A DNA stretch of 64,000 nt from Tetracentron sinense (lineage: Eukaryota > Streptophyta > Magnoliopsida > Trochodendrales > Trochodendraceae): assembly GCA_015143295.1 (NCBI GenBank), contig CM026552.1, positions 61,436,944 to 61,500,943 of the forward strand, written 5' to 3'. Below are positions 11,360 through 23,546 of the stretch, piece by piece; position 1 is the first letter of the stretch; every line of letters begins with the position of its first letter. The position numbers and the translations under genes are program-made. The notes beneath the pieces were generated by a model that was given only the letters and a program-made list of their open reading frames with translations, was not told the origin of the DNA and searched no databases.

Positions 11360-11916
11360 AGATGGTTGGGCAAGTGTTTGAACCCAGAATTATCTCCTTC
11401 ACAGAGGAAGAAATACTAGACAATGACAGGGATCACACCCGGGCTTTATACATTGCAGTTCAATGCATGGACTGAATTTTATCATCAGTGCTCATTGACA
11501 ACGGCTCCAGCCTCAATGTTTATACTCTCTCTACACTACAAAGCCTGAGATTATATCTTAGTCAAATGAAGAAACGGCCAATGAATATTAAGGCCTTTGA
11601 CAATTCTACCAGGTAGAATCTCGGTGATATTGATTTAACCATCAGGGTCAAACCAGCTTAGTTCATTACAAACTTCCAGGTCGTGAATGTACCAGCTTCA
11701 TTTACCTTGCTCTTGGGAAGGCCGTGGATCCACATGGCTGAAGCCATTCCCTCCTTGCTGTATCAAAGAATCAAATTTATTCAGGACGACCACCTGGTCG
11801 GAATTCCGTCTGAGGAATTGGGAAGTTCCTTCAGGGACATACAGGAGCTAGATCAAGGTACGGCCTTCGTGTCCTACCAATTTGAGCAGGTTAGCTCCAT
11901 TACCCAGATAGAATAG
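11360..11916 (+). pseudogene. Protease region of Gypsy element B
   Basis: Retropepsin-like region of the gag-pol polyprotein, which cuts the polyprotein into working parts. The aspartate motif reads as LIDNGSSLNV near 11,490-11,520. Further on is 'LLLGRPWIHMAEAIPSLLYQ' (11,710-11,770), the conserved protease-end block of plant Tat/Ogre-like Gypsy elements, followed by 'KFIQDD'. It begins just after the inverted LTR piece, so the gag of this copy is absent. The region is broken. Confidence 0.75.
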
Positions 11917-13500
11917 CAAAGCAAGCAGGCAATACCGTTATTTATCAGAATGACGGCCCACATGAACTATCAACCAGGGGCAGGCTTGGGAGTCAGAAAT
12001 TAGGGGATGAAAAAGAGATATACCCCTCCTCACTATACTCCGCCATTTGGACTAGGGTACCAGCCCAGGTTCGAAGATTTTCTCTCCAAGTTCACCAAGA
12101 AGAATAGCCGGTTGGCAAAAACTGAACCCTGACCTCACATATCTGTAACCTTCCCGGTAGGGACATTCCAACCTTACCCAGTTACATCTCTTGCACCCGT
12201 TGCCAATACCTCAAACCCTCAGCCCAATGTTGAATCTTTAGGGATTTTGAACCCAAAAATATTCAGCATGACCCAACTATTCAACGAGTTGACTATCGAA
12301 GATGCCGCTGAAATGAAAGATCAAGTGGGAGAACAAGTTTACACCCTCTCCAATAGCGCCGAAACATCCTCCAGTCGCCGACCACTAATTCAAGGCAAGC
12401 CCTAAAGACAACTTCTCTCTCCCGCACATCGACATCCTGATCGACAATACTGTAGGGCATAAGACACTCTCATTCATGGATGGTTTCTTCGGATACAATC
12501 AAATCAGAATGACAGAAGAAGACATAGAGAAAATCTTCTTCATCACGCCTTAGGGCACATTCTGCTACAAGGTAATGCCCTTCGGGCTCAAGAACGCAGG
12601 GGCAACCTACTAGAGGGCCATGACTGCATTATTTCATGACATGATCCAAAAGTCAATAGAAATCTATGTGGATGACATAATCGTCAAATCACCTACTGCT
12701 AGGCAGCACCCGGAAGACCTGAAGAAGCTCTGTGACAGACTCAGAGAGTTTGACCTAAGACTGAATCCAGCTTAATATGTCTTCAGTGCCTCATCAGGAA
12801 AGCTCCTTGGCTTTATAGTCAGCAAAAGAGGCATCGAGATTGATTAAGCCAAAGCTAAGGATATCATCAAAATGCCGACTCTCCAGACTGAAAAGGACAT
12901 CCGCAGGTTCCTGGGTAGAATTCAGTACATCAGTCAATTTATCTCTCAGCTCACTCCGATATGTGAGCCAATCTTCAAGCTTCTCTGGAAGAATACACCA
13001 ACAGTCTGGATAGTAGAATGCCAAGAAACCTTTGACAGAATAAAGCAGTATCTCCTCAATCCTCCAGTACTTATTGCCTCCTACACCAGGACGGTCGTTG
13101 CTACTCTTCATCTCGGTGCAAGAAACTTCTATGGGGTCCGTCCTGCCACAACATGACGAGACAGGCCGAACAGAGCAAGCCATCTACTACATCAGTAAAT
13201 GCCTGCTAGAGTATAAAGAGTGGTATAACCCTCTTGAGAAGACATGTCTGGCACTGGTCTGGGTAACTCAACGCCTTCGGCATTATTTGCTTTCTTATCC
13301 GGTAATCCTGATCTGCTAGATAGATCACTCAAGTATCTACTGGAAAAGCCAGCCAACACCGGAAGGATTGTCCGATGGCTTATGATGTTGTTTGAATTCG
13401 ACATCATGTACATGACTCAAAATTCAATCAAGGAGCAGGCGATTGTAGATCACTTGGCCCACCGTCCGATGCAGGAGTACATGTCTGTACATGATTAGTT
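11917..13500 (+). pseudogene. Reverse transcriptase and RNase H of Gypsy element B
   Basis: The linker before RT (about 12,000-12,400) resembles the minus-strand frame at 47,482-47,811. RT motifs follow: 'FMDGFFGYNQIRM' near 12,475-12,515, 'CYKVMPFGLKNAGA' near 12,560-12,600, the catalytic YVDD with IIVKSP near 12,665-12,690, then the thumb with 'LLGFIVSKRGIEID'. RNase H spans roughly 12,870-13,330 ('RRFLGRIQYISQFI', 'CLLEYKEWYNPLEKTCLALV', with the tether continuing to 13,490). RT copies RNA into DNA and RNase H removes the RNA strand. It is broken by roughly ten or more changes in total across pol. Confidence 0.85.
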
Positions 13501-13539
13501 TCCAAACGAAGTCATCTTGTACACGAAAGCAGAGGAGTA

Positions 13540-13850
13540 AGAATACCCTACCTAGGAGCTGTACTTCGATGGAGCCGCTAACAATCACAGGCACGGGGCA
13601 GGAGCAATCATGATCTCACCTAAGGGAGTACACCTCCTCATATCAGTCAAACTGTAATTCAGATGTTCAAACAATGAAGCAGAGTATGAGGCATGCATAG
13701 CCGGACTGAAAGAAGCCCTGGGCATCGGGATTGAAGAGATAGACGTCTACGGTGACTCGTCTTTGGTAATCTGTCAGGCAAACAAATCTGGGGCCATCCA
13801 AAAAGCCAGGCTAGTCCCATACCTAGCCTACCTCAAAGTGCTAATCACGT
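13540..13850 (+). pseudogene. Second, archaeal-type RNase H (aRH) of element B
   Basis: After the normal RNase H comes a second RNase H fold: 'LYFDGAANNHRHGAGAIMIS' near 13,560-13,615 (first catalytic Asp), '[20 protein letters not shown]' near 13,670-13,730 (Glu), and '[12 protein letters not shown]' near 13,740-13,780 (Asp). A duplicated RNase H of this type in this position is known from the Tat lineage (including Ogre and Retand) of plant Ty3/Gypsy elements, and this is the main basis for the lineage call. The copy is broken. Confidence 0.8.
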
Positions 13851-13959
13851 AGTTCAGAAGAATCAGCTTCAGTTACAGGTCCAGGAACCACAACAGGTTT
13901 GTCGAAGAAGTTCACGGAGGAACTTGCGACCTACACATGAACGGGTTGATGCTCTCTAA

Positions 13960-14960
13960 GAAGATTCTTAGGCTGGGTTACTACTAGTCTACAATAGAAG
14001 CTGACTGTTGCAGGCATGTACAAAAGTGCCACCAATGCCAAATCTATGTCGACAAGATCAATGCAAGCTACACAACCTTACTACTCCATGGCCATTCTCT
14101 GCTTCGGGCATCGACGTCATCGGGTGCATAGCTTTGAAAGCATCTAACTGTCATTGATTCATTCTAGTTGTAATCGATTACTTCAATAAATGGGTTGAAG
14201 CAGCCTCTTATGCCAACGTCACAACCGTCGTGGTTCAACACTTTCTGAAAAAGGATATCATCTACCAACACGGTGTCCCATTCAAGATTGTAACAGACAA
14301 TGCTCTCAACTTCTGCAATAAAGAGATGACTGATCTCTGCCAGAAATTCAAGATACAACATCACAACTCCACACCATATAGGCCTTAGACTAACGGTACA
14401 GTGGAAGCAACTAATAAGAACCAAAAGAGATCATTGAGAAGATGAAAACCAACTACTCTGCCTGGCATGAGATACTTCCATACACACTCATGGCCTACAG
14501 AACGTTCATCAGAACCTCAACAGGGGCAACACCATTCTCTCTAGCCTAGAGTATGGAAGCAGTCCTCCCCATCGAAGTAGAGATTCCATCACTCCAAGTG
14601 TTAATGAAAGCAAAAATATCAGAAATAGAATGGACACAGACCCTGTATGAACAACTGAATCTGATTAAAAAGCGACGACTGAAAGCCATCAACCACTCGC
14701 AGGCATATCAGAGGCGTATGATTAGTGCAATCAACAAGAAAGTCAAGCCTCGAAGCATCGAGATTGGCGACCTGGTTCTCCGAAAAATGTTGCCAAATCA
14801 CCCTAACCCGAGGGGCAAGTTCATTCCTAATTACGAAGGCCCATACATTGTCTGAGACAAATTCTCAGGCGGCACCCTTCGACTAGGAACGTATGGACGA
14901 TGAAGACTTCCTAGAGCCTGTCAATATGGACAAGATCAAAACATACTATGCTTAGGGTCT
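13960..14960 (+). pseudogene. Integrase of Gypsy element B
   Basis: An N-terminal zinc-binding part is readable near 13,990-14,060 (H..C..C pattern: 'CCRHVQKCHQCQIY'). The catalytic core runs 14,090-14,420 with 'IDVIG' and 'VVIDYFNKWVEAASY' near 14,165-14,210 and 'IVTDNALNFCNKEM' near 14,290-14,330. The C-terminal part (14,455-14,955) matches 8,640-9,135. Integrase joins the element DNA to the chromosome. It is broken. Confidence 0.85.
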
Positions 14961-16425
14961 AGATCTGATAGGCGCTATGAACTCGTAGAATCTCCAGGAA
15001 ATGACAAGAGGCCATCTTTGGCACACTCCTTATCCCCTTCAATGTAAACCCATTTTATAAATCAACGAAATCCTCTAGTTAGCCCCTTGAGCCTAACATC
15101 CCTTCTTTCATGACACTTTTTCAGGGACACCCTCCTTAGCCACCCGTGGCATCTGTCTAAACTACGTCATGACTTGATCCTGCAAAGGGTACGTAGGCAA
15201 CCTGAAGAACCAGGTGTGATCACAAAAGGGAATCCCAAAGTATAAATCCCCAGGAGAGTACAATGAAAGAAGTCCCCAAAAGAGCAAAGATCAACTACAA
15301 CAGGAGAAATCCCAGGGTGTCCCAAACTTTGGTCCCCTAGCCTACATTTCATCCTACTCTAAGTCCTTCTAGATCCCCTAGAAACTACGAGTGCAAGCGC
15401 AATATCTCATCTACATCCTCGATGAAAATAGAATCCCTCTAATCCCCAGAGGAGCGCCCTTCAGGGCAATGATGGGAGAATTCTAATTTTTCCCAACAAA
15501 TCGTAGGCATGAGTAAAAACCAAAAATGACCTCATTGCGCAAAAATTACATGACCCCAGACTTAGTCTTGTGAGTAAGGGCAGAAAAGGTATTAAAATCA
15601 ACCAGCTTTGCAGACATAAGGAAAATCGGCAATGACCTCATCGTGCAAAAATTATGCAAAGCCCATGACTTGGCTATTCCAAGGGTAAAAAAGAGAAAAA
15701 AGCTGAAGAGTAGTTTGGCAACAAAGTCCGGTAGTAATCAGTCTCACTGAATTCCCGACAATGCCCTGTATTTTTGCCTACAGATGGCATGGATGTCCCC
15801 ACAGGTCGCCAGTAGAGGGCATGGAAAAAAAAATTTCTCGGTGGTAGTCTCCAGTAGGAGTCCCAATAGAAGCCCCTACAAACACTCTCCTTAGCGAGAG
15901 TCTACAAGTTCCAATTGCTTCCCAAGAAAGCTTCTCCCTAACTAGAGTTTAATCTCTAATGGCAGCAAAACAAGCAGGTCTATCCCACAAAAGTCCCCAA
16001 CGGTGATGAAACCTTTTCTGGGTCATACTCTACTACCAGAGAGTAAAAGGCAGACTACAAAAGTCCCCTAAGCCCTGACAAAGGCAATTTACTGGCAAAT
16101 CTAAAAGCTAAATAAGCATTCTTCTGTTATAATCAAAACTTTTTACAAAAGTCCAACACTTTTCTAAAAATGGTTTCCAAAAGCAGAGCATCCGATACCG
16201 AGACCTGATCGTACCAACCTGCATTAAGCCACTAACAAGACAAGCAGAAGAAGCCGACATCCCGCATCCCCACGAGTCGTAGTTAACAGAGTCGTGAGAA
16301 AGCATCCTCACCTTTATCCCCTACATGACATCATCCTACATAGCATCACACCCTGTGACCAAACTCCTCAGCATCAATCAACTTGATCAAAAATCTACCG
16401 CCTCTCGGCCATTCCAATATCAATC
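14961..16425 (+). other. Non-coding 3' DNA of Gypsy element B
   Basis: Parallel copy of 9,136-10,807, with the same block order: 'tctccaggaaatgacaagag' near 14,993, 'gggtacgtaggcaacctg' near 15,188, 'cagggtgtcccaaac' near 15,311 and 'gagtaaaaggcag' near 16,040. It continues past the point where the first copy is cut off. No gene. Confidence 0.6.
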
Positions 16426-16995
16426 CGGTAAGTGCCTCCATGTCATGCCACAAACCCCTTTCGACACTGCCGTGTGTCCTCGACATCCCAAGTGAACATT
16501 GACATTGAGTCAACTTGCCAAAACCTCGCATGTCCAGACATCATGGAGTCTCCATTGATGCCATGTCAACCTACCGACACTCTCCGCATGTCCTTTTTCG
16601 ACACCCCCGTGTGTCCTCGACATCCCAGGTGAACATTGACGCCGAGTCAACTTGCCTTAACCTCGCATGTCCAGACATCATCGAGTCTCCATTGACGCCG
16701 AGTCAACCTGTCGACACTCTCCGCATATCCTCTTTCGACACCCTCATGTGTCCTCGACATCCCAGGTGAACATTGACGCCGAGTCAACTTGCCGAAAACT
16801 TGCATGTCCAGACACCATCGATTCTCCATTGACGCCGAGTCAACCTGCTGACACTCTCTGCATATACCCTCTTGACACCCCCATGATTCCTCGACATCCT
16901 AGGTGAACGTTGACATAACACACTTTGTCAACACCTCGCATGTCCTTTCAACACCCTGTGTGTTCCTATCGCCCTGTGTGACTCTGACATTCTAG
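16426..16995 (+). repeat. ~120-bp tandem array in the 3' DNA of element B (left part)
   Basis: About five units contain 'cgacatcccaggtgaac' then 'attgacgccgagtcaac' (twice per unit) then 'cctcgcatgtcc'. The inverted repeat TTGAC-GCCGA-GTCAA recurs about every 60 bases. The array is interrupted by a solo LTR at 17,032-19,225 and resumes to its right. Frames on both strands (16,432-16,906) come from the repeat. Confidence 0.85.
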
Positions 16996-17031
16996 GTGAG
17001 CGCCAACATAACTCACTTTGTCGGCACCTCG

Positions 17032-19225
17032 TGTTGGACATATATGCCCTTGAAAGCCAATAAGAGACTTTTCTATGTTGATTAGATAAGCATCATATTC
17101 ACACAACCAACTATAAAGGGTATTTATATTAATTACTGTCTCATATGATAAAGACATAAAGTTCCATAGGTAACATTGTAGGAAAATCATGCAAAGGTTG
17201 CGAGGAGATATGATTTTCCAGTTCCTTGTAAACCTAATATTGTTCGAAGCCTCTAGAGTATTGGTTGGGCGCCGTACTTCATCATGGCTTGCACATGTGT
17301 AATTCTATGAGATAGTGTGATGCATCTCATTCACAGAGAGTGGTGACTCTTGACTAACATGTGAGTATATATAGCAAGTACATAATACTGAACGGGGTCA
17401 CTAGTGGATACCCTATGGAATACACTGTCAGATTGTATTAGGGTTATCCATTTGACAAATTGTCCTTAGACCTGAGAGGTTAACATCTTCTCAGACATCT
17501 GTCTATATAGCTTTGATGTGCCAATCGGCAATGTCCAATACACAGGACTAACTCCGGGTACGTTGGGTCATGTACACAATGTTTGGAGAAGTGTGTAAAC
17601 ACTCAATAAGGAATCCACAACTCCTTAATTGGAGATAATGATATCAAGGTGATACTTGTTGAACTGAACTGTTAAATCCAGTACTGGCGCTTTTCGGTAA
17701 AATGGTCTTTATCAAAGTTGATATTTTCAATATGGAAATGTAAATATAAATATATATATGTCAGTTCTTTTCTAATGTTTCTTCAAAAGTGTTTTGGAGG
17801 TTCAGTTCAATGAAAAGTAATCATGAGAAAGAGTTCTATTCATAAGCTAGGGACTAAGACAGTGGAATTATTCCAATCCCGGAAGTTTGCAAGTGATATC
17901 GGAATGTGGAAGGATTTATTTGTAAATATATTGTGAGATGGTTCTTACAAGCAATTCTCTAATTTCTGGAGGTTAATCACATTGTGTTAATGGACATTAA
18001 TTGTGATTGGTGGAAGTCCAGGGATATAGATAAAATTCTATAATCCTAATGGAGTATAGGAAAGGTGTTTCCTAGTAACAATGCTTCAACCAAAAAGGTG
18101 AAGTACTTGGTCCCACAACCGGAAATAGGAGATCCCTTTAGATCCCATACACAAGGACCTTCTTAAAGTATTTAATTTAATTTATAATTAAATTAATTAA
18201 TTTCACTAAGTAATCACTATATGGTATAGTGAAGCTCTAAAAGGTGGAATCACATTAGATGTGAAAAACTAAATGGGTAGGACCCATTGGGAATTATTAT
18301 AAAAGAATAATTCAAGTGACCAAGAGGGTTTTGGAAACCCTGTGGGCGTGTGGAGTGGGACCCACCTAGGGTGGGACACCCACTTCAAGGAGGAAATAAT
18401 AATTTTTATTATTTATTTAATTAGTTTCTAATAACTAATATCCTTATTGGATAAGGTTAGTTAGTTAGTTAGAGTTAGTTACTAATTAAAGATTCCTTAT
18501 TGGACAAGGATTCTATTAGTTTCTTGCTAATCAAGGAATCCTAATTGGATTAGGATAAGGATAAGATTACTTGGACACTAATGGATGAGATTAGTTTCTA
18601 TTTTGATTATTCCTAATTAATTATGGAGAAACCAAATAGGAAACTAATTGAGAAATCCTTATTGGATAAGGATTAGGAAACTTTGGTTTCAAGCAACCAA
18701 TGAAGCCTATAAAAGGGGTGGACGTCCAAGGCTTTGGATATAAGAAAATTTTCCAGAATTTTCCAGATTTGGAAACTTCTCCCCTCTCCTCAAACCTCAT
18801 GCCCTCCCCTCTCTCTCCTTGAGGTGTACGGTCACACCCATCTCTCTCTTCTTTTGTCTTCTTGATTGGATCTTGAGAAAAAGAAAGAATTCATATTGTT
18901 CATCAAGAAAGGTTCTTGATCAATAAAGATTGGATCTCTATTCAAGATTCCTAGAGCTGGAAATTTGGAAGGGCCATTAGCTTCCATTAGAGAAAGATTT
19001 AAAGGAAAAGGAAGGTTCGTGTGAATTGACAGGAGACTTGACACTTGTGAAGTTTTACGAGTACTATTCTAACGTGGATTTCACTTAACAATTTCTAAGT
19101 CGCAAAGGTGAATGTTATTCCTACCTTCATTGAATAAAATCAATTAGAATCTTAGTCAGATCTGGGGATTCGATGTATGCCCCCCAAGAACTGTGTTTCT
19201 AAAATTAAAAAGAGGCATACTTTCA
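17032..19225 (+). repeat. Solo LTR, Ty1/Copia family 1
   Basis: Starts TGTTGGACATATATGCCC and ends AAGAGGCATACTTTCA. It is flanked by an exact 5-bp target-site duplication, CCTCG (17,027-17,031 and 19,226-19,230). At 2,194 bp it matches the paired LTRs of the Copia element at 29,654-45,995 over its whole length. A TATA box (TATAAAA, 18,708-18,714) precedes a pyrimidine-rich stretch. It contains a TTAG microsatellite near 18,465-18,480 and the inverted repeat CCTAATTGGATTAGG near 18,539. No internal region is left, so it is the product of LTR-LTR recombination. Confidence 0.95.
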
Positions 19226-19684
19226 CCTCGCATATCTTCTTCCGGCACCCTATGTGTCCTTGGTACCCTAGGTGAGTGTCGGCATAACACACTTTTTTGA
19301 CACAAGTTCATCCCCTTTTAACACCTCGTGTGTTCTTGACACCCCGTGTGTCTTTCGATCGATTTGGTCAAGCCCCTCCGGGAAACACCACATCAATCAA
19401 TCCTGGTTAGCACTTCCGGGTCATACCATCCTTCATTGCATCCATCAATCTCTTGCATAAGTGCAAGGACTACTCCTCTTTCCCCAGAGAATGGCCCCAA
19501 CCGCTTCTCTCTTCCCCAACTCACCTATACCCCCAACAGGTATAGGTAAGCGCGTCACTCATCATCACTTGGATAGGATGCATGCATCATCATCCCTAGA
19601 ACCCAATCTTGGTGTAAAAATAAGATTATTCCAGTCTTTGCCATTCAATTGCCAACTTGGTACTCTCCGACAAAGAGGGGCAAC
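19226..19684 (+). other. End of the array, 3' DNA and polypurine tract of element B
   Basis: The tandem array continues to about 19,345 ('cctcgcatatcttcttccgg..', then '..ccctaggtgagtgtcggcataac'). It is followed by unique 3' DNA and a purine-rich tract 'acaaagaggggcaac' (about 19,670-19,684) that abuts the LTR start TGTAAGCACCC. This is where plus-strand DNA synthesis would begin, and it fixes the left edge of LTR B. Confidence 0.75.
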
Positions 19685-20090
19685 TGTAAGCACCCAATTT
19701 TACACCATTTCCGTAACTGTGGTTAAGCCTTTTAACCATGGTTATCCCTGACCTAATCCTAGGTAAAACCCTAAACCATAGTCAGACCCTAGGTAAATCC
19801 CTAAGCCAAACCCTAGGTGAACCCTAAAGTCAAACCCTAGGTAAACCATGATTAAACCCTAGGTAAACCCTAGGGTCCACCCAAGCCCAAAAACCAGCCC
19901 AAAACCGTCTGGTTGGCCCAAACAGGGCCCCACATTCCCTAGGGACCGTTGGTGTGGGGCCCACAATTCAAAATTTCAAAAAACCCTAATTCGCAGTAAT
20001 CAAATTACTGTAAATTCCAAGAGTAGGTAAATGCACAGTGTTTAGGGCCCAAGTGTGTGGGGGCTTAGCCATTTCTGGCAAAAACCCTAA

Positions 20091-20285
20091 ATGGCGGTAA
20101 TTGTATTACCGCCATTCCCTTATTACACTGATATGGGAATAGCGATAATACAAGTAGCGCTATTCCCTGATTTTCTGCAAACTCGTATCAGCTCCCTCCT
20201 GCACCACCTTGGCTTCTCTCCCCTATGTCCTCCATGCCTGAGATAATGCCTAGAATACCCCTAGGCCTTCCCTCATTAATATAAA
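20091..20285 (+). promoter_or_regulatory. Palindromes and TATA box of LTR B
   Basis: An inverted repeat with arms ATGGCGGTAAT and ATTACCGCCAT occupies 20,091-20,115. A second (arms GGGAATAGCG and CGCTATTCCC) occupies 20,135-20,167. TATAAA follows at 20,280-20,285. A further copy of the first palindrome lies at 21,341-21,365. The layout (palindromes, then TATA) repeats that of LTR A with a different sequence. Confidence 0.6.
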
Positions 20286-21393
20286 CCCCACTTCCTCTAT
20301 GGTTTAAACATGTCATTTCTTTCATACCAAAACACTGTGCAAACTTGGCCAGCCCATTTTCAGCATTCTTGCATCCTGCCAATTCTTAAGATCACCCATA
20401 GGCTAGCCTAAGTGCCCTCTCAGTCGTCACCAGCTTGGTCCCTGTATCACCATCTCGCACAACTACCAAACAACCATACTCGAGCACTGTAGGAGTTTGG
20501 CCAAACCACCCCAGCTCTGCCATCACCTTGAAAGCACTCTTAGGCCCTCCTAGACACTCCTCAGGCCACCTTAGGAGTGCACCAAGCTCTCTGCAGCAGC
20601 TCTCCATTGTGGGATCCGAATCGAGAGGGTAGCACCTCTACCCTTTGTAGTTTGTTTTTTTATTTTGTCTAAAGCTCTGTAAGGGCCCCTGGTCCTATTC
20701 TAGTGGTCCATTATATCCTTTCACTTCTATTTTTAGCTTGCTCAGCCTAGGATGGGGGTCCCCCAGCCTTCACCATAGGCATGGGGGATCCCTTTGAGGC
20801 CTTACTTGGGTGCAGTACACCCCCTCTTGCATAGCAACTCCCCTTAGGTTTTGGGGGTCCCTAAGGCCATTACGGAACCCCTGGTAACCTCTGGTGTAGC
20901 CCCCAGCTGGGGAAAATCATTCTAGTTTTTTCCTGGAATGGTGGTAGAATAATTATCCCCATTCCTGGTCTTTAACTTTGGCAGACTCTTAACCGTGGTT
21001 AGGTTATGCCCTGGTCCATTCCAGGGCCATGTTTGTAAACCTTAGACCTTGACCTACCTCTCCTAGTTATACCAGACCTTAACCAGTAGCCTAACCCTGG
21101 TTATTTTCAACTCAAACCCAGGTTAGCTTAATTGCGGTAGTTCACCTACTGCCATTTCAGACAACCAAACAGGGCACCTTTGGCCCACTATAGGGTCCAT
21201 GCCTAACCTCCTCCTGGGCCCACCAAAGGCCCAGGGTCTTCCCTGGACTTCAAGCTACACCCCTATGGTCTCAGTTGTCCCTGGTTTAGTCCCTAACCCC
21301 AGTTAGAACCCTGCAAACCATGGTTAGAATAAGGAATGTAATGGCGGTAATCCTATTACCGTCATTACTGTTTCTCTGATTTCATGGGCTTTG

Positions 21394-23546
21394 TTTTAGA
21401 CATGATGCCCAGAAAAGTCATTTAGATTGTTAGACTCTTATTAATTTGATTGAGAAAGACTTCTTCTCAATCTATTGTGTATTCATTATGGGTAATTGAC
21501 CATGATCATGAGATGATCTATACGATATGAGATATTGATAAAGGTCCATAGGATATATTGTAGGAAATTTATGTGATTCGATTAGCACAGGCAGATATAA
21601 CTTTCTGGTTCCTTATACCTTATATAATCACAGTTGTGGGTGAAGCTGGGCACTTCACTTACATGATTGCCAAAATGCTAAGATGTTCTCAATAGTTGAG
21701 ATGTAGTTCTATCTCGAACTATTGTAGTGGAGACTACACATCAGCATATGGGTGCTTAAATTTATACTGACTGATTGCATTCAATGAGAAGCCTCTTGCA
21801 TAAACATACTATCAGATAGTTAGTCTCTCATTCACATTGAACAGTTTTGATGATTCTTAGATCTGATGTGTTCATCTATGACTGAGCAGTGATCTGACTG
21901 TTTTGATTCCACCAAAGTATTTTATACCTTAGGGAATATGAAACAGTGACAATTGGATAGTTAGAAAGCTGTTCGAGTCATGATGAATTTCAAACAAGAA
22001 ATCCATACTCATTTATTTGAGAGATTATCCAAGTTCCGGGTAAGACAATTGATTAAGTTCAAATCCTGTGCAGGTGATTTTGAAATCAAAATAAGTTTTG
22101 AATTATACTTTTATTAAAAGATATTATACTTATTAAAGGATTTTCTCAAAATGTTTTTCAAAAGAAATTGTTTCTCATGGCTTAATCATAAGTCTTGGAA
22201 ACTCGGATGATGTACAATGGTTATGGGTTAGAGAGTATGTCAATCTCATAGGCCCATTTGGGATAATGTATTTGGAAGGATAAATTGAATTTAAAAGTTC
22301 ATGTGGTGGGATCCGTAATGGTTAATGTTCATACACTGGGATTCAATTGCAACATGGATATCTCACGTCACTTGCAATTCCGATGTAATTCTTGTTTAGG
22401 GTCAATGGGATAACATTGGGTAAGCCAAGGTAAGAATGTCCCAGAGCAATATGTGGAGATGCTCACATAAGAAATATAAGTTCAATAATTGATTAAATGT
22501 TAATCAATTATTTAAGTGATTAAAAGTTAATCATTTATTTAAATAGATTAAAAGTTAATCTATGATTTAAATTAATTGTTAATTTAAATCTAGGGATTAT
22601 TTTAATAATTATTTAATTAACATAATTAAAGGGGAAATGGGTTTGACCCATATCCATAAACCCATTAATATGGACCTTTAATATGGGCCCAAGCTCATGG
22701 GTTTAAACCCTAGGGTGGGGCGCCACTTTGGAGCAATCCTAATTGGATTAGGATTAGGTTAATTGAATAATTGTTGAAATATTACAACTTGGAGTTTTAA
22801 CTCCCCAATAGCTCACGCCCACAATAGCTCACACCCCCCCCCCCTTCTGGTTTGATCTCCTAGTTTGACTAGGTTTCCTCCCATGTGTTGGATGTTGACT
22901 TATCCCTTTTAATTAAGAAATCCTATTCAAAAGGGACTCTTTAATTAGTAGGATTACTATCTAAAGTAGTTATAAATAAAGTAGGAGTTTAATTAATTAA
23001 TAGTAAGAGTTATTATTAATTAATAATTCCTACAAGATAAGTCGTAGTTGGATTAAGATTAGTATTAGATCCAATCTATAAATATACCAACACCCAAACT
23101 GTGTGGAGAGAATTCATAATTCTCCAGAAATTTTTCTCTCCTTCTCCTCTCTCGCTCCAAACCATGAGCCCTAGGGGACACCCCTAGGGATTTTTGTGAG
23201 CTATATAGGTGGTCCAAGTTGGGTTTTGCAAATCTAGGGTTTTGAACCTTAGTGTTGCTGGTGATAGAAGGTCTACACCATTACTTCATCTTTTTTCTCT
23301 TGCTTCAACAATTCTAAAGGAGATTCTAAAGCTTTGTGGGGATAGCAAAGAACAAGGATCGAGCTTCTAGTATTTTTCAGAGAAATCTCTACAAAGAGTT
23401 CTGACGGTTCGAGTGGATTAAGCTTCACCAATGAACAACATTCATTGAGGTGTCAAAATCTAGGGGATCCTGTTTGATGCTATCTATGGTGTTAAGATCT
23501 AGGGGATCCTATTTTTCTCATAAATTTTTATTTGGATCCCCCTTCA
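21394..23546 (+). repeat. Solo LTR of another Copia-like family (LTR D)
   Basis: A block of about 2.15 kb breaks LTR B. It begins around TTTTAGACATGATGCCC and ends ..GATCCCCCTTCA, with the direct repeat CTTTG on both sides (21,389-21,393 and 23,547-23,551). Its layout is a distant echo of the Copia family 1 LTR ('gtaggaaattta', 'gatataactttctggttcctta'). TATAAATA lies at 23,077-23,084. It holds three GATTAA..TTAATC inverted repeats (22,490-22,575) and a run of 11 C (22,834-22,844). The usual TG start would fall two bases to the left, so the edge is uncertain by a few bases. Confidence 0.7.

Noticed and set aside
19745-19880. Telomere-like 'ccctaaa' stretch
   Set aside because: Units are 'accctaggtaaaccct' and irregular, lie inside an LTR and match no clean plant telomere array.
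19461-20632. Short frames of 60-96 codons in LTR B
   Set aside because: No family match, no conservation visible in related LTRs, and codon content like non-coding DNA.
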